The notes under the pieces are model-generated. The model was given only the letters and a program-made list of their open reading frames with translations. It had not been told where the DNA came from and made no database searches. From Romboutsia weinsteinii (GTDB lineage Bacteria; Bacillota; Clostridia; Peptostreptococcales; Peptostreptococcaceae), in assembly GCF_002250835.2 (NCBI RefSeq), contig NZ_NOJY02000004.1:1-64000 (forward strand): a DNA stretch of 64,000 bases, in the 5' to 3' direction. Both the position numbers and the translations under genes were made by a program. Numbering within the stretch: position 1 is the first letter of the stretch; the number at the start of each line of letters is the position of its first letter. Positions 19,044 to 28,173 of the stretch are shown here, piece by piece.

Positions 19044-19221
19044 TAGAGAAATATACACATAAAATAACATTCTATTTTTATATATTTATTTGTAATAAAA
19101 TCGTAAGATTTTAATTAAGAATTCTGTAAGATTTATCATTTACTATGTAAATATAGTAAAAATAGAGTTGAATTATTGTATAATACATGTATAAAGATTA
19201 AAGGCAAAGAGGGAGATATAG

Positions 19222-19923
19222 ATGTACAACATATTGGTAGTGGATGATGATAGAGAAATAGTTGAATCAATAGAAATATACCTAAGAAATGAAGGATTTA
19301 ACATATATAAGGCATACGATGGGTTACAAGCTTTAGAACTATTAATTGAAAATGATATACATCTAATACTTATGGATATAATGATGCCAAAGCTAGATGG
19401 AATCAAGGCAACAATAAAAATTAGAGAAGAAAAGAATATACCGATAATTCTAGTGTCAGCAAAGAGTGAAGATACAGATAAAATAATGGGGTTAAATATA
19501 GGCGCAGACGATTATATAACTAAGCCGTTTAATTTACTAGAACTTATTGCTAGGGTAAAATCAAATCTTAGAAGATATGTATCTTTAGGAAACTACAAAA
19601 TAGAAACGATAAATAATAAAGATATATTAAAAAGTGGAGGTCTAGAGCTGAATATATCTACGAAGGAAGCTAAGGTAGATGGTGAAGTAGTAAAGGTTAC
19701 TCCGATAGAATATAAAATTTTAAATCTTCTACTATCAAACAAAGGACGAGTATTCTCAATAGATGAAATATATGAAAGAGTATGGAATGAAGAGAGTTTT
19801 AATGTTGATAATACAGTAGCTGTACATATTAGAAGAATAAGAGAAAAAATAGAGATTAATCCAAAGGAACCGAGATATTTAAAAGTAGTATGGGGTGTTG
19901 GATATAAGATTGAAAAGATATAA
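19222..19923 (+). CDS. OmpR/PhoB-family response regulator
   Basis: This 233-residue protein has a receiver domain (about residues 2-115): an acidic pocket DDD (8-10), phospho-acceptor Asp52 in LILMDIMMP, and Lys in VSAKSED. A winged-helix DNA-binding domain follows (about 135-232; TPIEYKILNLLLSNKGRVFS, ending VVWGVGYKIEKI). It pairs with the histidine kinase 86 bases downstream. The closest style is VanR/YycF-like regulators of Firmicutes, and the signal and regulon are unknown. An RBS (GAGGGAGA) and ATG support the start. Confidence 0.92.
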   Translation: MYNILVVDDDREIVESIEIYLRNEGFNIYKAYDGLQALELLIENDIHLILMDIMMPKLDGIKATIKIREEKNIPIILVSAKSEDTDKIMGLNIGADDYITKPFNLLELIARVKSNLRRYVSLGNYKIETINNKDILKSGGLELNISTKEAKVDGEVVKVTPIEYKILNLLLSNKGRVFSIDEIYERVWNEESFNVDNTVAVHIRRIREKIEINPKEPRYLKVVWGVGYKIEKI

Positions 19924-20009
19924 TACATTAACTCCTTTAATTAAATCTTAGTACTGTAAATTAGGCTATAAGCATATTATACATTTCACTCATATGAAAG
20001 GATAATTAA

Positions 20010-21026
20010 ATGAAAGATAGCAAAAAAATAAAATTTTCATTTTTAATAATAGTAGTAATATGCATAGTAGTAAATATCCTTGGATGTATGATTTCTGCAA
20101 TGTACTGGAGCAGCTGGTTTTTATTTGGATTGTCGGTTATAACGTTGGGTGTATTTACATACTACATAATAAGAAAACTATCGTATCTAAATTATATAAT
20201 AGAAGGATCTAAGCGCATTAAAGAAGGTGATATAAACTACAAGCTAGAGCTGGTAGGAAATGATAACTTTACGTATTTAGCAGAAAATATTAATAATATA
20301 GGTGAGGGTCTAGGGAATGCTATAGGTAACCAACTAAAAAGTGAGAGAATGAAATCAGAGCTTATAACTAATGTATCTCATGACTTAAAGACTCCGTTAA
20401 CTTCTATAATTAATTATATAGAATTAATTAAAAATGATGAAGATATGTTACAACCAGAGCATATAAAAGACTATATACACGTACTAGATAATAAATCAAA
20501 GAAATTAAAATTATTAATAGAAGACTTATTTGAAGCTAGTAGAGCAAGTAGTGGAAACTTAGAATTAAATATAGAAAAAATAGAGTTAAGTCAAATTTTG
20601 AGACAGTCTATTGGAGAGGTAGAGGAAAAACTTTTAGATTTGGGGCTAGATATAAAATTAAATATGCCAGAAGATAAGGTATATGTTAATGCAGATGGAA
20701 GACGATTGTATAGAGTGCTAGAAAGTCTATTAAGTAATATATCTAAATACTCATTAAATAATACTAGAATATATATCGATATTGGTATAAGTAATAAAAT
20801 TGTAATCTTAACTATGAAAAATATTTCTTCGTATGAACTAAACTTTGATCCTAATGAGCTGATGGAAAGATTCAAAAGAGCTGATGAGTCAAGAAATACT
20901 GAGGGTAATGGGTTGGGATTAGCTATTGCAAGAGATTTAGTAAGCCTGCAAGGTGGAAAATTTTACGTAGATATAGATGGAGATTTATTTAAGGTAAGAT
21001 TAGAATTTCCATCAGTAGACAAATAA
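20010..21026 (+). CDS. Membrane sensor histidine kinase
   Basis: This 338-residue kinase has two N-terminal membrane helices (about residues 9-30 and 35-55) with almost no external loop, so it may sense within the membrane. A HAMP-like linker (about 55-110) and a HisKA domain with phospho-acceptor His124 (NVSHDLKTPLTS) follow, then an HATPase_c domain (about 225-335) with an N-box-like LLSNISKYS and the G-box GNGLGLAIARDLV. It is the partner of the upstream response regulator. The short sensor region resembles VanS-like or intramembrane-sensing kinases; that is inference. Confidence 0.92.
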   Translation: MKDSKKIKFSFLIIVVICIVVNILGCMISAMYWSSWFLFGLSVITLGVFTYYIIRKLSYLNYIIEGSKRIKEGDINYKLELVGNDNFTYLAENINNIGEGLGNAIGNQLKSERMKSELITNVSHDLKTPLTSIINYIELIKNDEDMLQPEHIKDYIHVLDNKSKKLKLLIEDLFEASRASSGNLELNIEKIELSQILRQSIGEVEEKLLDLGLDIKLNMPEDKVYVNADGRRLYRVLESLLSNISKYSLNNTRIYIDIGISNKIVILTMKNISSYELNFDPNELMERFKRADESRNTEGNGLGLAIARDLVSLQGGKFYVDIDGDLFKVRLEFPSVDK

Positions 21027-21100
21027 TATAAGAAAAATATATAAAGTATTATCCTCGTCGTCGTATAGTTAAAAGGAAAAGAATATTTGGGGGTGGTATA

Positions 21101-21739
21101 GTGACCAATATAATTAACTTATTAAATAATACATCTACATTGCCTATAGGAAATATAGGTGGTTGTAAGTGTAATTCCAATAGTAGTGCATTTGACTTAA
21201 TAATGGTAAGCTTGTTGAAAGCCGTAGCCAATAAAAATGAATTAGCTGACAGTATAAGTAATAATATTACTAATGATTTAGATACTAAAAACTTATCACA
21301 GAATACAAATAAAATAGAATCATCTATAAATGATATAAACATAAACAGCAGAATTGATAAAGCTATAGATGATGCATCAAAAAAATATAATATTGATGAA
21401 AATCTTATCAGATCAATAATAAAAGTTGAATCAAATTTCAATCCGAATGTAGTGTCTTCAGCAGGTGCTAAGGGTCTGATGCAGCTTATGCCACAAAATT
21501 GTAAAGCATTGGGTGTAACGGACCCATTTGATATAGAACAAAATATTGATGCTGGTACTAGGCATATCAAAGAATATATAGATAAATATAATGGAAATAT
21601 AGAAATGGGTCTTATGGCATATAATGGAGGACCCACAAGAATGGCAAAACGAGGAGTAACATCACCAGAACATATTTATAAAATGCCAAAGGAAACACAA
21701 AATTACGTACCAAAGGTTATGAAATATTATAGAGGATAA
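21101..21739 (+). CDS. SLT-domain lytic transglycosylase at the head of the flagellar cluster
   Basis: This 212-residue protein has a Ser/Asn-rich N-terminal half and a C-terminal SLT (transglycosylase) domain (about residues 85-210): catalytic Glu in VESNFNPNVVS, then GAKGLMQLMP and YNGGPTRMAK. It would cleave glycan strands to open peptidoglycan for the growing rod. No classical signal peptide is seen, so it may leave through the flagellar exporter. The start is GTG with GGGGGTGG upstream. It lies 4 bases before the YaaR gene, so they are co-transcribed. Confidence 0.85.
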   Translation: MTNIINLLNNTSTLPIGNIGGCKCNSNSSAFDLIMVSLLKAVANKNELADSISNNITNDLDTKNLSQNTNKIESSINDININSRIDKAIDDASKKYNIDENLIRSIIKVESNFNPNVVSSAGAKGLMQLMPQNCKALGVTDPFDIEQNIDAGTRHIKEYIDKYNGNIEMGLMAYNGGPTRMAKRGVTSPEHIYKMPKETQNYVPKVMKYYRG

Positions 21740-21742
21740 AAA

Positions 21743-22165
21743 ATGAAAGTACAAAATTCAAATATAAAGACAAGCTCATCATTAGTACAAAATAGAAATG
21801 ATATTAGTGAAAAATTTTCGGGAAACCTAAACGATGCGTATAGGTCTAGAACAAGAGAAGATCTTCAAAACTACATAAATGAGATAAAGAAAAAAGGTAA
21901 TAGACTAGTTGTTACTAAAAACTATATAGATGTAATTAGCTACAAAAAACTAATAACCAAGTATTTGAAAGATATAGTAGATTACACCTATAGTCTAAAT
22001 AAAAATACGAGCTTTTGGGAGTCACAGTATTTTACAACGGTAGAGACTATAAATCAAAAACTAGATGATCTTACTAGAAATATAATGGATGAACAAAAAG
22101 AAAATATCGATATGGCATCTACAATAGATAATATACAAGGACTATTAGTAGATATATATAAATAA
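21743..22165 (+). CDS. YaaR (DUF327) family protein
   Basis: This 140-residue helical protein matches DUF327/YaaR: an N-terminal polar segment, the conserved middle (RTREDLQNYINEIKKKGNRL, about residues 34-53), YKKLITKYLKDIVDYTYSL and a C-terminal helical hairpin (LDDLTRNIMD to DNIQGLLVDIYK). The function is unknown in all species. In Peptostreptococcaceae it is commonly beside flagellar genes. It sits between the transglycosylase and the FliN-like gene with short gaps, in one unit. Confidence 0.8.
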   Translation: MKVQNSNIKTSSSLVQNRNDISEKFSGNLNDAYRSRTREDLQNYINEIKKKGNRLVVTKNYIDVISYKKLITKYLKDIVDYTYSLNKNTSFWESQYFTTVETINQKLDDLTRNIMDEQKENIDMASTIDNIQGLLVDIYK

Positions 22166-22178
22166 GGGAGATGTTACA

Positions 22179-22490
22179 ATGCAAAATACGGCATTAAAAG
22201 AGGATATATATGAAGTTGAATTTGAGCAATTAAAAAATGGTAACAGTATTGAGGCAATAGATTCTAAAAAATCTATATTAAATGCAAAACTAAATGTGGA
22301 GGTACTGATAGGTTCTTGCAAAAAGAATATTAAAGAAATATTAAATCTAAAAGATGGTGATATTATAATATTAGATAAATCTGTAGATAAAGATTTAGAT
22401 ATAAATATAAATAATGAAAATGTTGCCTCAGGAGAAATTGATATTGTAGATAATAAAGTAGCTATAAGAATTTCAAAACTAGGTAAATAA
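22179..22490 (+). CDS. FliN/SpoA-domain protein
   Basis: This 103-residue protein carries one SpoA (FliMN_C) domain, about residues 30-100: LNVEVLIGSCKKNIKEILNL, then GDIIILDKSVDKDLDI and VASGEIDIVDNKVAIRI. It resembles the C-ring protein FliN but is separate from the fliM-fliN pair at 47.7-48.9 kb. It may be a third rotor/C-ring component or an export-platform adaptor. It is the last gene of the short head unit, followed by a weak terminator and a sigma-28 promoter. Confidence 0.8.
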   Translation: MQNTALKEDIYEVEFEQLKNGNSIEAIDSKKSILNAKLNVEVLIGSCKKNIKEILNLKDGDIIILDKSVDKDLDININNENVASGEIDIVDNKVAIRISKLGK

Positions 22491-22542
22491 GAAGATTTAA
22501 ATAGGTATTGATAAAATTAAACAAAGGAAATAAAAGGGTAGG

Positions 22543-22586
22543 GGCCTGTAGTGTATTTTTATAAATATATCTACAGTCTTTTTATT
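22543..22586 (+). terminator. Weak terminator after the FliN-like gene
   Basis: CTGTAG (22545-22550) pairs with CTACAG (22571-22576) around an AT-rich inner stem, followed by TCTTTTTATTT. This separates the head unit from the flgM unit. Confidence 0.55.
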
Positions 22587-22662
22587 TGTAAAAATCAAGA
22601 TAATATTAAAATAAAATAGATGTTAGCTTATGAGTTTAACTGATACATTTAATAAATAGGTA

Positions 22663-22689
22663 TAAAAAATAAAATATATATGCCGATAA
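22663..22689 (+). promoter_or_regulatory. Sigma-28 (FliA/SigD) promoter for flgM
   Basis: A -35 TAAA (22663-22666), exactly 15 bases, then GCCGATAA (22682-22689) match the sigma-28 consensus perfectly. The start of flgM is 32 bases downstream. FliA is encoded later in the same cluster. Confidence 0.92.
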
Positions 22690-22720
22690 TTAAATTATTA
22701 GTAATTAAGGAGGAAAATTT

Positions 22721-22990
22721 ATGAATGTGAAACCTATAAGCTTAAAATTGATTGATAGTATATATAAAAAAAATAATTCAAATAAATATGAACAGAACAA
22801 ATCAAATAATTGTACAGATAAGCTAGAAATATCTTCATCAGCAAAGTTTTTAAGTGATTTGGTATCTTCAAATGAAGAGATAGATTATAAAAAAATAGAA
22901 GAAATAAAAAATAAGATAAAACTTGGAAGCTATACAATAGATTCAAAGGAAGTAGCAAAAAAAATTATTAAAGAAATCAAAGGAGAGTAG
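22721..22990 (+). CDS. flgM: Anti-sigma-28 factor FlgM
   Basis: This 89-residue protein has a disordered Asn/Lys-rich N-terminus and the conserved C-terminal FlgM helices: DKLEISSSAKFLSDLVS, then YKKIEEIKNKIKLGSYTIDSKEVAKKII. FlgM binds FliA and blocks sigma-28 promoters until it is exported through the finished hook-basal body. Its gene lies directly behind a sigma-28 promoter, giving negative feedback. AAGGAGG precedes the ATG. It is the first gene of the late unit running to the fliT-like gene. Confidence 0.93.
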   Translation: MNVKPISLKLIDSIYKKNNSNKYEQNKSNNCTDKLEISSSAKFLSDLVSSNEEIDYKKIEEIKNKIKLGSYTIDSKEVAKKIIKEIKGE

Positions 22991-22996
22991 TAGCTT

Positions 22997-23410
22997 GTGA
23001 AGCCGGAGTTGAAAGTAATAATATATGAAGAAAAAAGGGTTCTTAAGGAGTTATTAAACTTATTGGATATGCAGCATAACTATATATTGTCTAAAGATAT
23101 TATGCAAATGGATAAGGTATCTTGCATGATTGATGATCTATCTAAAGAGTTAGCAGATTTAGAGTTAAGGAGAATTAGAATTATAGGCCAAACTGAAAAT
23201 TTTAGCAAAATAATAGAAAGCTGCCAAGATGACCATCTAATAACAAGTTATAAGGATATAAAATCTATATTACATATGATTAATATTCAAAAAGATAAAA
23301 ATGAAATACTAATTAAACAAGGATTATTCTTTAATAAGAAAATGATGAACTTAATAATGCCTTCTAAGAAAATGGCAACATATAATGCGTATGGAAAAGT
23401 AGAAAGATAA
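22997..23410 (+). CDS. flgN: FlgN-type export chaperone
   Basis: This 137-residue, all-helical protein has the place and shape of FlgN, the chaperone that binds hook-filament junction proteins FlgK and FlgL in the cytoplasm before export. It starts at GTG with AGGAGAG 9 bases upstream and lies just before flgK. Family features are a long heptad-like N-terminal helix (ELKVIIYEEKRVLKELLNLL) and a variable C-terminus. Sequence identity to known FlgN is weak, and the call rests on fold and synteny. Confidence 0.82.
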   Translation: MKPELKVIIYEEKRVLKELLNLLDMQHNYILSKDIMQMDKVSCMIDDLSKELADLELRRIRIIGQTENFSKIIESCQDDHLITSYKDIKSILHMINIQKDKNEILIKQGLFFNKKMMNLIMPSKKMATYNAYGKVER

Positions 23411-23425
23411 TAGGGAGGAATATAT

Positions 23426-24685
23426 ATGGCAGGTTTATTAGGAACTTTGCATTCGGCGGCATCTGGAATGAATGCAAGTCAAAAATCTATACAAACGACA
23501 TCTCATAATATAAATAATATGAATACGCCGGGGTATTCAAGACAAAGAACAGAACAAAGTGCAAGTAGACCATTAAGTCAACCAGGATTAAATAGTAACT
23601 TAGGTGCAGGGCAACTAGGAACAGGGGTAGAAATTACTGACATTAAGAGAGTACGAAATACTTTTTATGACTTTCAATTTAGAAGTGAATCTCACTCATA
23701 TGGAAATATAGGTATTAAATATGATTATTACAATAACATGGAATCAATTTTTAATGAACCTTCTGAAACGTCTATCTCTACATCATTAAATAACTTCTTT
23801 AATAGTATGCATGAACTTTCAAAAGATCCTGAAAGCTTAGGGGCTAAAAATATAGTTATAGAAAATAGTAAATATTTAGCAAATACAATAAACCAAGTTT
23901 ATAAAAAGATAGATAATTTAAGTAATAGCCTAGACAAGCAGACAGATGGGATATTAGATGATATAAATAGCATGCTATCATCACTAAAAGAACTTGATAA
24001 AAATATAAAGATAGTAGAGTCTACAGGAAAAACACCTAATGACTTACTAGATCAAAGAGATAGAATACTAGATGAGTTAAGTTTTAAAATAAATATACAC
24101 GACAAAGATGTACAGACAGCTATAAGTGATGGAAGTTTAACTAAGGATGAATTAGGTATATTAAATGTATCTGGAGAATTGGCTGGATGCATGGAAATGA
24201 AAAGGGAGTTAGAAAACTACACTGAAAGTCTAAAGTCTTTATCTAAAGGTATAGTAGATGGAGTGAATGATATTTATGGAGGAGAGTTCTTCAAATACGG
24301 TGATTCAGATCCAGTAATAAGTGTAAATGAAGATATACTAAACAATCCATCAAATCTTACTATAACTTCGGATAAAGCACTAGAACTGTATAATTTAAAA
24401 AGTAAAAAAATAAATATAGACGGAGAAGATATTTCTATAAATAACTATTACAACTCAATAGTACAAAAGCTAGGACATTCTACACAGGAAATAAAAAGAA
24501 ATGAAAAAAATCAAAGTGAATTAATGAAGAGTATAGATGGATCAAGGTTAAGTGTATCAGGAGTTTCTATGGATGAAGAGATGGTAAACTTAGTACAATT
24601 ACAACATGCATATAATGCTAGTGCAAAAGTAATATCAACAATAGATTCACTTTTAGATGTAGTAGTAAATGGATTAGTAAAATAA
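23426..24685 (+). CDS. flgK: Flagellar hook-associated protein 1 FlgK
   Basis: This 419-residue protein has the N-terminal rod/hook-type segment GTLHSAASGMNASQKSIQTT with the SHNINNMNTPGYSRQ motif, a coiled region and DLLDQRDRILDELS (about residues 208-221). It ends in the C-terminal packing helix (SMDEEMVNLVQLQHAYNAS, about 380-398). It forms the hook-filament junction with FlgL outside the cell. It is shorter than the roughly 550 residues of Salmonella FlgK, missing much of the exposed central domain. GGGAGG precedes the ATG. Confidence 0.95.
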   Translation: MAGLLGTLHSAASGMNASQKSIQTTSHNINNMNTPGYSRQRTEQSASRPLSQPGLNSNLGAGQLGTGVEITDIKRVRNTFYDFQFRSESHSYGNIGIKYDYYNNMESIFNEPSETSISTSLNNFFNSMHELSKDPESLGAKNIVIENSKYLANTINQVYKKIDNLSNSLDKQTDGILDDINSMLSSLKELDKNIKIVESTGKTPNDLLDQRDRILDELSFKINIHDKDVQTAISDGSLTKDELGILNVSGELAGCMEMKRELENYTESLKSLSKGIVDGVNDIYGGEFFKYGDSDPVISVNEDILNNPSNLTITSDKALELYNLKSKKINIDGEDISINNYYNSIVQKLGHSTQEIKRNEKNQSELMKSIDGSRLSVSGVSMDEEMVNLVQLQHAYNASAKVISTIDSLLDVVVNGLVK

Positions 24686-24706
24686 AAATGGACAGGAGAA
24701 ATAAAT

Positions 24707-25612
24707 ATGAGAGTAACCAATGCTTCTATGGCTAGTACATATTTAAGTGATACACAAAAGAGCTTGCAGAAAATAGATAAACTTAATAAACAGCTTAATT
24801 CGGGAAAAGAAATAAATAGAGTATCAGATGATCCATACAATGCTATAAAAGTGATGAACTTAAAAAGTGAAATAAATAGTGTTGAAAAATTTAATTATAA
24901 CTGCGATGAAATTATGGGTTGGATGGATACCACTGATGCATCATTAGAAAGAGTTGGAGTACTGACAAGTGATATAAAAACATTATTAACTTCAATAAGT
25001 GGAACTTATGGTGAGGATGAGATAAGGTCAGTAAAAACTGAAGTTAATGAAAAATTAAAAGAGATTGCAGAGGCACTTAATTCAACTTATGCAGGAAAAT
25101 ACATATTTGGAGGAACAAACACTGGTGAACCACCAGTACAAGTGGTAGAGGGTGCTGATGGATTAGTAGAACTAAAATTAAGTGATACTACTAACAGCAA
25201 TAAACTAAAGGTTGAAATATCTCCAGGAATAACAATAGACTATAATTTAACGGCGCATCAAGTTAGTAATAATGGGGATGGATTTAATACTTTAAATAAC
25301 ATAGTCAAAGCATTAGATAAAAATCCTATAGATATGGATGAAATAGGTGAATTATCAAGTGAGGTCAATGATTATATGTTAGATGTATTAGATAACAGAT
25401 CTCTTATTGGAGCAAAGACAAATACTGTAGAGTCAGTAAAATCTAATAATGAAGATAACATATTAAATATGAAAAAAATATTTTCATCTATACAAGATGT
25501 AGACCTATCTGAAAAATATATAGAATTATCCAATGCTCAGTTAGTTTATAATTCATCTATGCAAGTTGGATCAAAACTGATCCAGCCAACAATACTCGAT
25601 TACTTAAGATAA
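24707..25612 (+). CDS. flgL: Flagellar hook-associated protein 3 FlgL
   Basis: This 301-residue protein has flagellin-like N- and C-terminal helices (MRVTNASMASTYLSDTQKSL with LNSGKEINRVSDDPYNAI, and IQDVDLSEKYIELSNAQLVY near the end) and the FlgL-typical ALNSTYAGKYIFGGTNTGEPP (broken by one polar step) near residues 125-145. It joins filament to FlgK outside the cell. It lies 21 bases downstream of flgK in the same unit. Confidence 0.95.
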   Translation: MRVTNASMASTYLSDTQKSLQKIDKLNKQLNSGKEINRVSDDPYNAIKVMNLKSEINSVEKFNYNCDEIMGWMDTTDASLERVGVLTSDIKTLLTSISGTYGEDEIRSVKTEVNEKLKEIAEALNSTYAGKYIFGGTNTGEPPVQVVEGADGLVELKLSDTTNSNKLKVEISPGITIDYNLTAHQVSNNGDGFNTLNNIVKALDKNPIDMDEIGELSSEVNDYMLDVLDNRSLIGAKTNTVESVKSNNEDNILNMKKIFSSIQDVDLSEKYIELSNAQLVYNSSMQVGSKLIQPTILDYLR

Positions 25613-25623
25613 GGAGCATTTGT

Positions 25624-26019
25624 ATGGAAGTTACTTTTAAAAAGGGGATACCCGGATTTGAATATTTAAGAAAGTTTAGAATAGAGGATGTAAATAATAG
25701 CAAAGATTATAAAATAATACGATCACTTGAAGAAGATATTAGCTTTAGTGCAGTATTACCTTTTAATATATATAATGAATATGAAATTGATTTGACTGAG
25801 GAAATAGTTAAAGAGTTAGAAATAAAGCACCCTACTGATGTTTTAGTATTAAATATTATAACATTAGGAAAAACATTAGAGGAAAGTACGGTAAACTTAA
25901 AAGCTCCTGTAATAATAAATGTTAGTAATAATATGGCAAAACAGTTTATAATACAATGTGATACATATGATACAAAACATTTATTAATAAGGAGAAATCA
26001 AAATGTTAGTAATTACTAG
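25624..26019 (+). CDS. fliW: Flagellar assembly factor FliW
   Basis: This 131-residue protein is a FliW-family beta barrel: [16 protein letters not shown] at residues 8-23, [13 protein letters not shown], and [20 protein letters not shown] with [18 protein letters not shown]. FliW binds free flagellin and, when released, binds and inhibits CsrA, so flagellin synthesis follows its export. Its 3' end overlaps csrA by 17 bases, a tight translational link consistent with the FliW-CsrA partnership. Confidence 0.93.
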   Translation: MEVTFKKGIPGFEYLRKFRIEDVNNSKDYKIIRSLEEDISFSAVLPFNIYNEYEIDLTEEIVKELEIKHPTDVLVLNIITLGKTLEESTVNLKAPVIINVSNNMAKQFIIQCDTYDTKHLLIRRNQNVSNY

Positions 26020-26215
26020 AAAAAAAGGCGAATCTATCTTAATAGGAGATGATATAGAGATACAAGTAAGTAAAATAGAAGATGGAAGTGTTAAGTTAGC
26101 TATATCAGCACCAAAGAGTAAGACCATATTAAGAAAAGAAGTATATGAAAAGGTAGAAAAAGAAAATAGACAAGCTATTATTAAAGATATAGATATAAGT
26201 GATTTATTTAGATAA
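26003..26215 (+). CDS. csrA: Carbon storage regulator CsrA
   Basis: This 70-residue protein begins [20 protein letters not shown], the CsrA signature. It also has [20 protein letters not shown], with the conserved Arg/Lys of the RNA-binding edge. CsrA is a dimeric translational repressor that binds GGA motifs near ribosome-binding sites; in Bacillus its main target is the flagellin mRNA leader. It starts inside the end of fliW, with an RBS (AAGGAG) within fliW. Candidate target sites are in the fliC leader at 28564-28590. Confidence 0.95.
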   Translation: MLVITRKKGESILIGDDIEIQVSKIEDGSVKLAISAPKSKTILRKEVYEKVEKENRQAIIKDIDISDLFR

Positions 26216-26231
26216 AGTAGGTGGAATTATT

Positions 26232-26615
26232 ATGTACGCAACAAACCCATATAATACATATAAACAAAACTCAGTAAACATGTCATCTAAGGAGCAATTA
26301 CTATTGATGTTAGTTGATGGAACTGTAAAATATACAAAAGTAGCGCGGTTAGCAATAGAAAATAAAGATATGCAAAAAGCTCATAATGAGTTAATAAGAG
26401 TTCAAGATATATTTACAGAACTTATGGTTACTCTTGATACAAGTATCGGAAGTTTTACAAAAGATTTATATGAACTGTATGAATTTATTAAATATAAGCT
26501 GTGCCAAGCTAATATAAAAAAAGATGTATCGATGATTGATGAGGTGTTACCGCTAATTGAAGAAATAAGATATATGTGGCATGAGGCAAATAAATTAAAT
26601 AATTCTAAAAAATAG
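26232..26615 (+). CDS. fliS: Flagellin export chaperone FliS
   Basis: This 127-residue helical protein starts MYATNPYNTYKQNSVNMSSK and continues EQLLLMLVDGTVKYTKVA, both diagnostic of FliS, which holds flagellin in the cytoplasm until export. I start it at ATG 26232, with AGGTGGA 7 bases upstream; an earlier in-frame ATG at 26199 lies inside csrA without an RBS. Only one fliS is present in this cluster. Confidence 0.94.
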   Translation: MYATNPYNTYKQNSVNMSSKEQLLLMLVDGTVKYTKVARLAIENKDMQKAHNELIRVQDIFTELMVTLDTSIGSFTKDLYELYEFIKYKLCQANIKKDVSMIDEVLPLIEEIRYMWHEANKLNNSKK

Positions 26616-26625
26616 GGGGTATATT

Positions 26626-28161
26626 ATGTCTTCAATTAACTCAGTCAGAATTCCAGGTCTTGCAACTGGAATGGATACTGATAAGATGATAAAGGATATG
26701 TTAGCAAATGATCAAAGTAAAATTGATAAAGTAAAACAAAATCAGCAGATATCAACGTGGAAACAAGACAAATATAGAGAAATTATAAAGGATGTAAAAG
26801 GACTTTATGATAAATACTTTAGTGTAACATCAAAAGATTATATACTTGGATCAAAGTCACTTAATACATTGACAATAAATAGTTCTAACAGCAATGTAAT
26901 AACCGCATCATCTAGTGCAGGATCAAGCGGTATTGACTATAAATTTAAAGTAGAAAGTCTAGCTCAAGAGCCACAAATGACAAGTAGTATATCTAAATCC
27001 GGAGTAAGTATTCAAAAAAATAGTAAATTAAAAGATTTAGGATTAAGTGGAGAAGTTAATTTTAAAATAAGTATAGGGGATGGAAAAGACTCTAAGGTTA
27101 TATCTTTGAGTGAAGACGATACAATTGATACTTTAATTGAAAAAATAAATAGCAGTACACAAGGCGATATAAAGGCATCATTTAGTGATATGACAGGTAA
27201 GTTAACTATTAAATCTAACTCTACAGGTGAAAATAGTATAGTAAAGATTGTTGATGTAAGTAAAGATGTAGACGGTAACTTTATAGAACAAGGAACATCT
27301 AGCTCATTAGATTTTTTAGGCCTAAAAGATATAGGTGGAGTAGATATAGTAAATGGAGAAGTAAAAGGTTCTAACTCAAAGATCACCGTTATGGATAGCA
27401 AAGGAAATATAATAAAAGAACTAAGTGAATCTAAAAATTCGTTTAATATAGATGGGATTACTTACAGTGTTAATGGAGTTGGAGAAGCTAAGCTAAGTTC
27501 AACACAAGATGTAACTAATGTAGTAGATAAGATGAAATCTTTCATAGAAGATTATAATAAGATTATGGACAGTGTGTATAGTACGGTAACAGAGCGAAAA
27601 TCTAGAGACTATACACCACTTACTGATGCACAAAAAGAAGATATGACAGAAAAAGAAATAGAACAATGGGAAGAAAAAGCTAAGGCCGGAATGTTAAGAA
27701 ATGACTCTGAACTAAGATCATTTATGGAAGATATTAAAAATGCAATGTTTTCTCCTTTTACTGAAGCTGGAATAGGTCTATCTGAAATTGGAATTACAAG
27801 TGCTAGTGATTATAACAAACAGGGGCAAATAGAGCTTGATGAAGAGAAGTTTACAAAAGCATTGAAAGAAAATGGAGATTTAACACAAAAAGTTACCACG
27901 GGTGTATTTGAAAAAGTAAAAGATGTAATATATAAGTATGCAGGAAGTTCAAGTGGTATATTTGTTAAAAAAGCTGGTGTAGAGAAATCTTCAACCGCAA
28001 TCAATAATATTTTTTCTAATCAGATAAAAAAGCAAGAAGATCAAATTAAGGATTTGATGAGAAAAATGAAAGCTAAAGAACAACAGTTATATGCTAAATT
28101 CGCAAAGTTAGAGTCTACAATGAGTAAACTTAACTCTCAAATGAGTTATCTTATGCAGTAA
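26626..28161 (+). CDS. fliD: Filament cap protein FliD
   Basis: This 511-residue protein has the FliD N-terminal domain (RIPGLATGMDTDKMIKDML, residues about 7-25), the central cap domain and the C-terminal FliD_C domain (SFIEDYNKIMDSVYSTV, about 305-321; then LSEIGITSASDYNKQGQIEL). The final coiled coil ends LESTMSKLNSQMSYL. It caps the growing filament and helps fold flagellin monomers. It lies 10 bases downstream of fliS with a GGGGG RBS. Confidence 0.95.
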   Translation: MSSINSVRIPGLATGMDTDKMIKDMLANDQSKIDKVKQNQQISTWKQDKYREIIKDVKGLYDKYFSVTSKDYILGSKSLNTLTINSSNSNVITASSSAGSSGIDYKFKVESLAQEPQMTSSISKSGVSIQKNSKLKDLGLSGEVNFKISIGDGKDSKVISLSEDDTIDTLIEKINSSTQGDIKASFSDMTGKLTIKSNSTGENSIVKIVDVSKDVDGNFIEQGTSSSLDFLGLKDIGGVDIVNGEVKGSNSKITVMDSKGNIIKELSESKNSFNIDGITYSVNGVGEAKLSSTQDVTNVVDKMKSFIEDYNKIMDSVYSTVTERKSRDYTPLTDAQKEDMTEKEIEQWEEKAKAGMLRNDSELRSFMEDIKNAMFSPFTEAGIGLSEIGITSASDYNKQGQIELDEEKFTKALKENGDLTQKVTTGVFEKVKDVIYKYAGSSSGIFVKKAGVEKSSTAINNIFSNQIKKQEDQIKDLMRKMKAKEQQLYAKFAKLESTMSKLNSQMSYLMQ

Positions 28162-28173
28162 GGCAGGTTAATT

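Noticed and set aside
21042-21068. A sigma-28 promoter before the transglycosylase gene (TAAA, 15 bases, TCGTATAG)
   Set aside because: The -10 half agrees with GCCGATAA in only about half of its bases, unlike the near-perfect sites before flgM and fliC.
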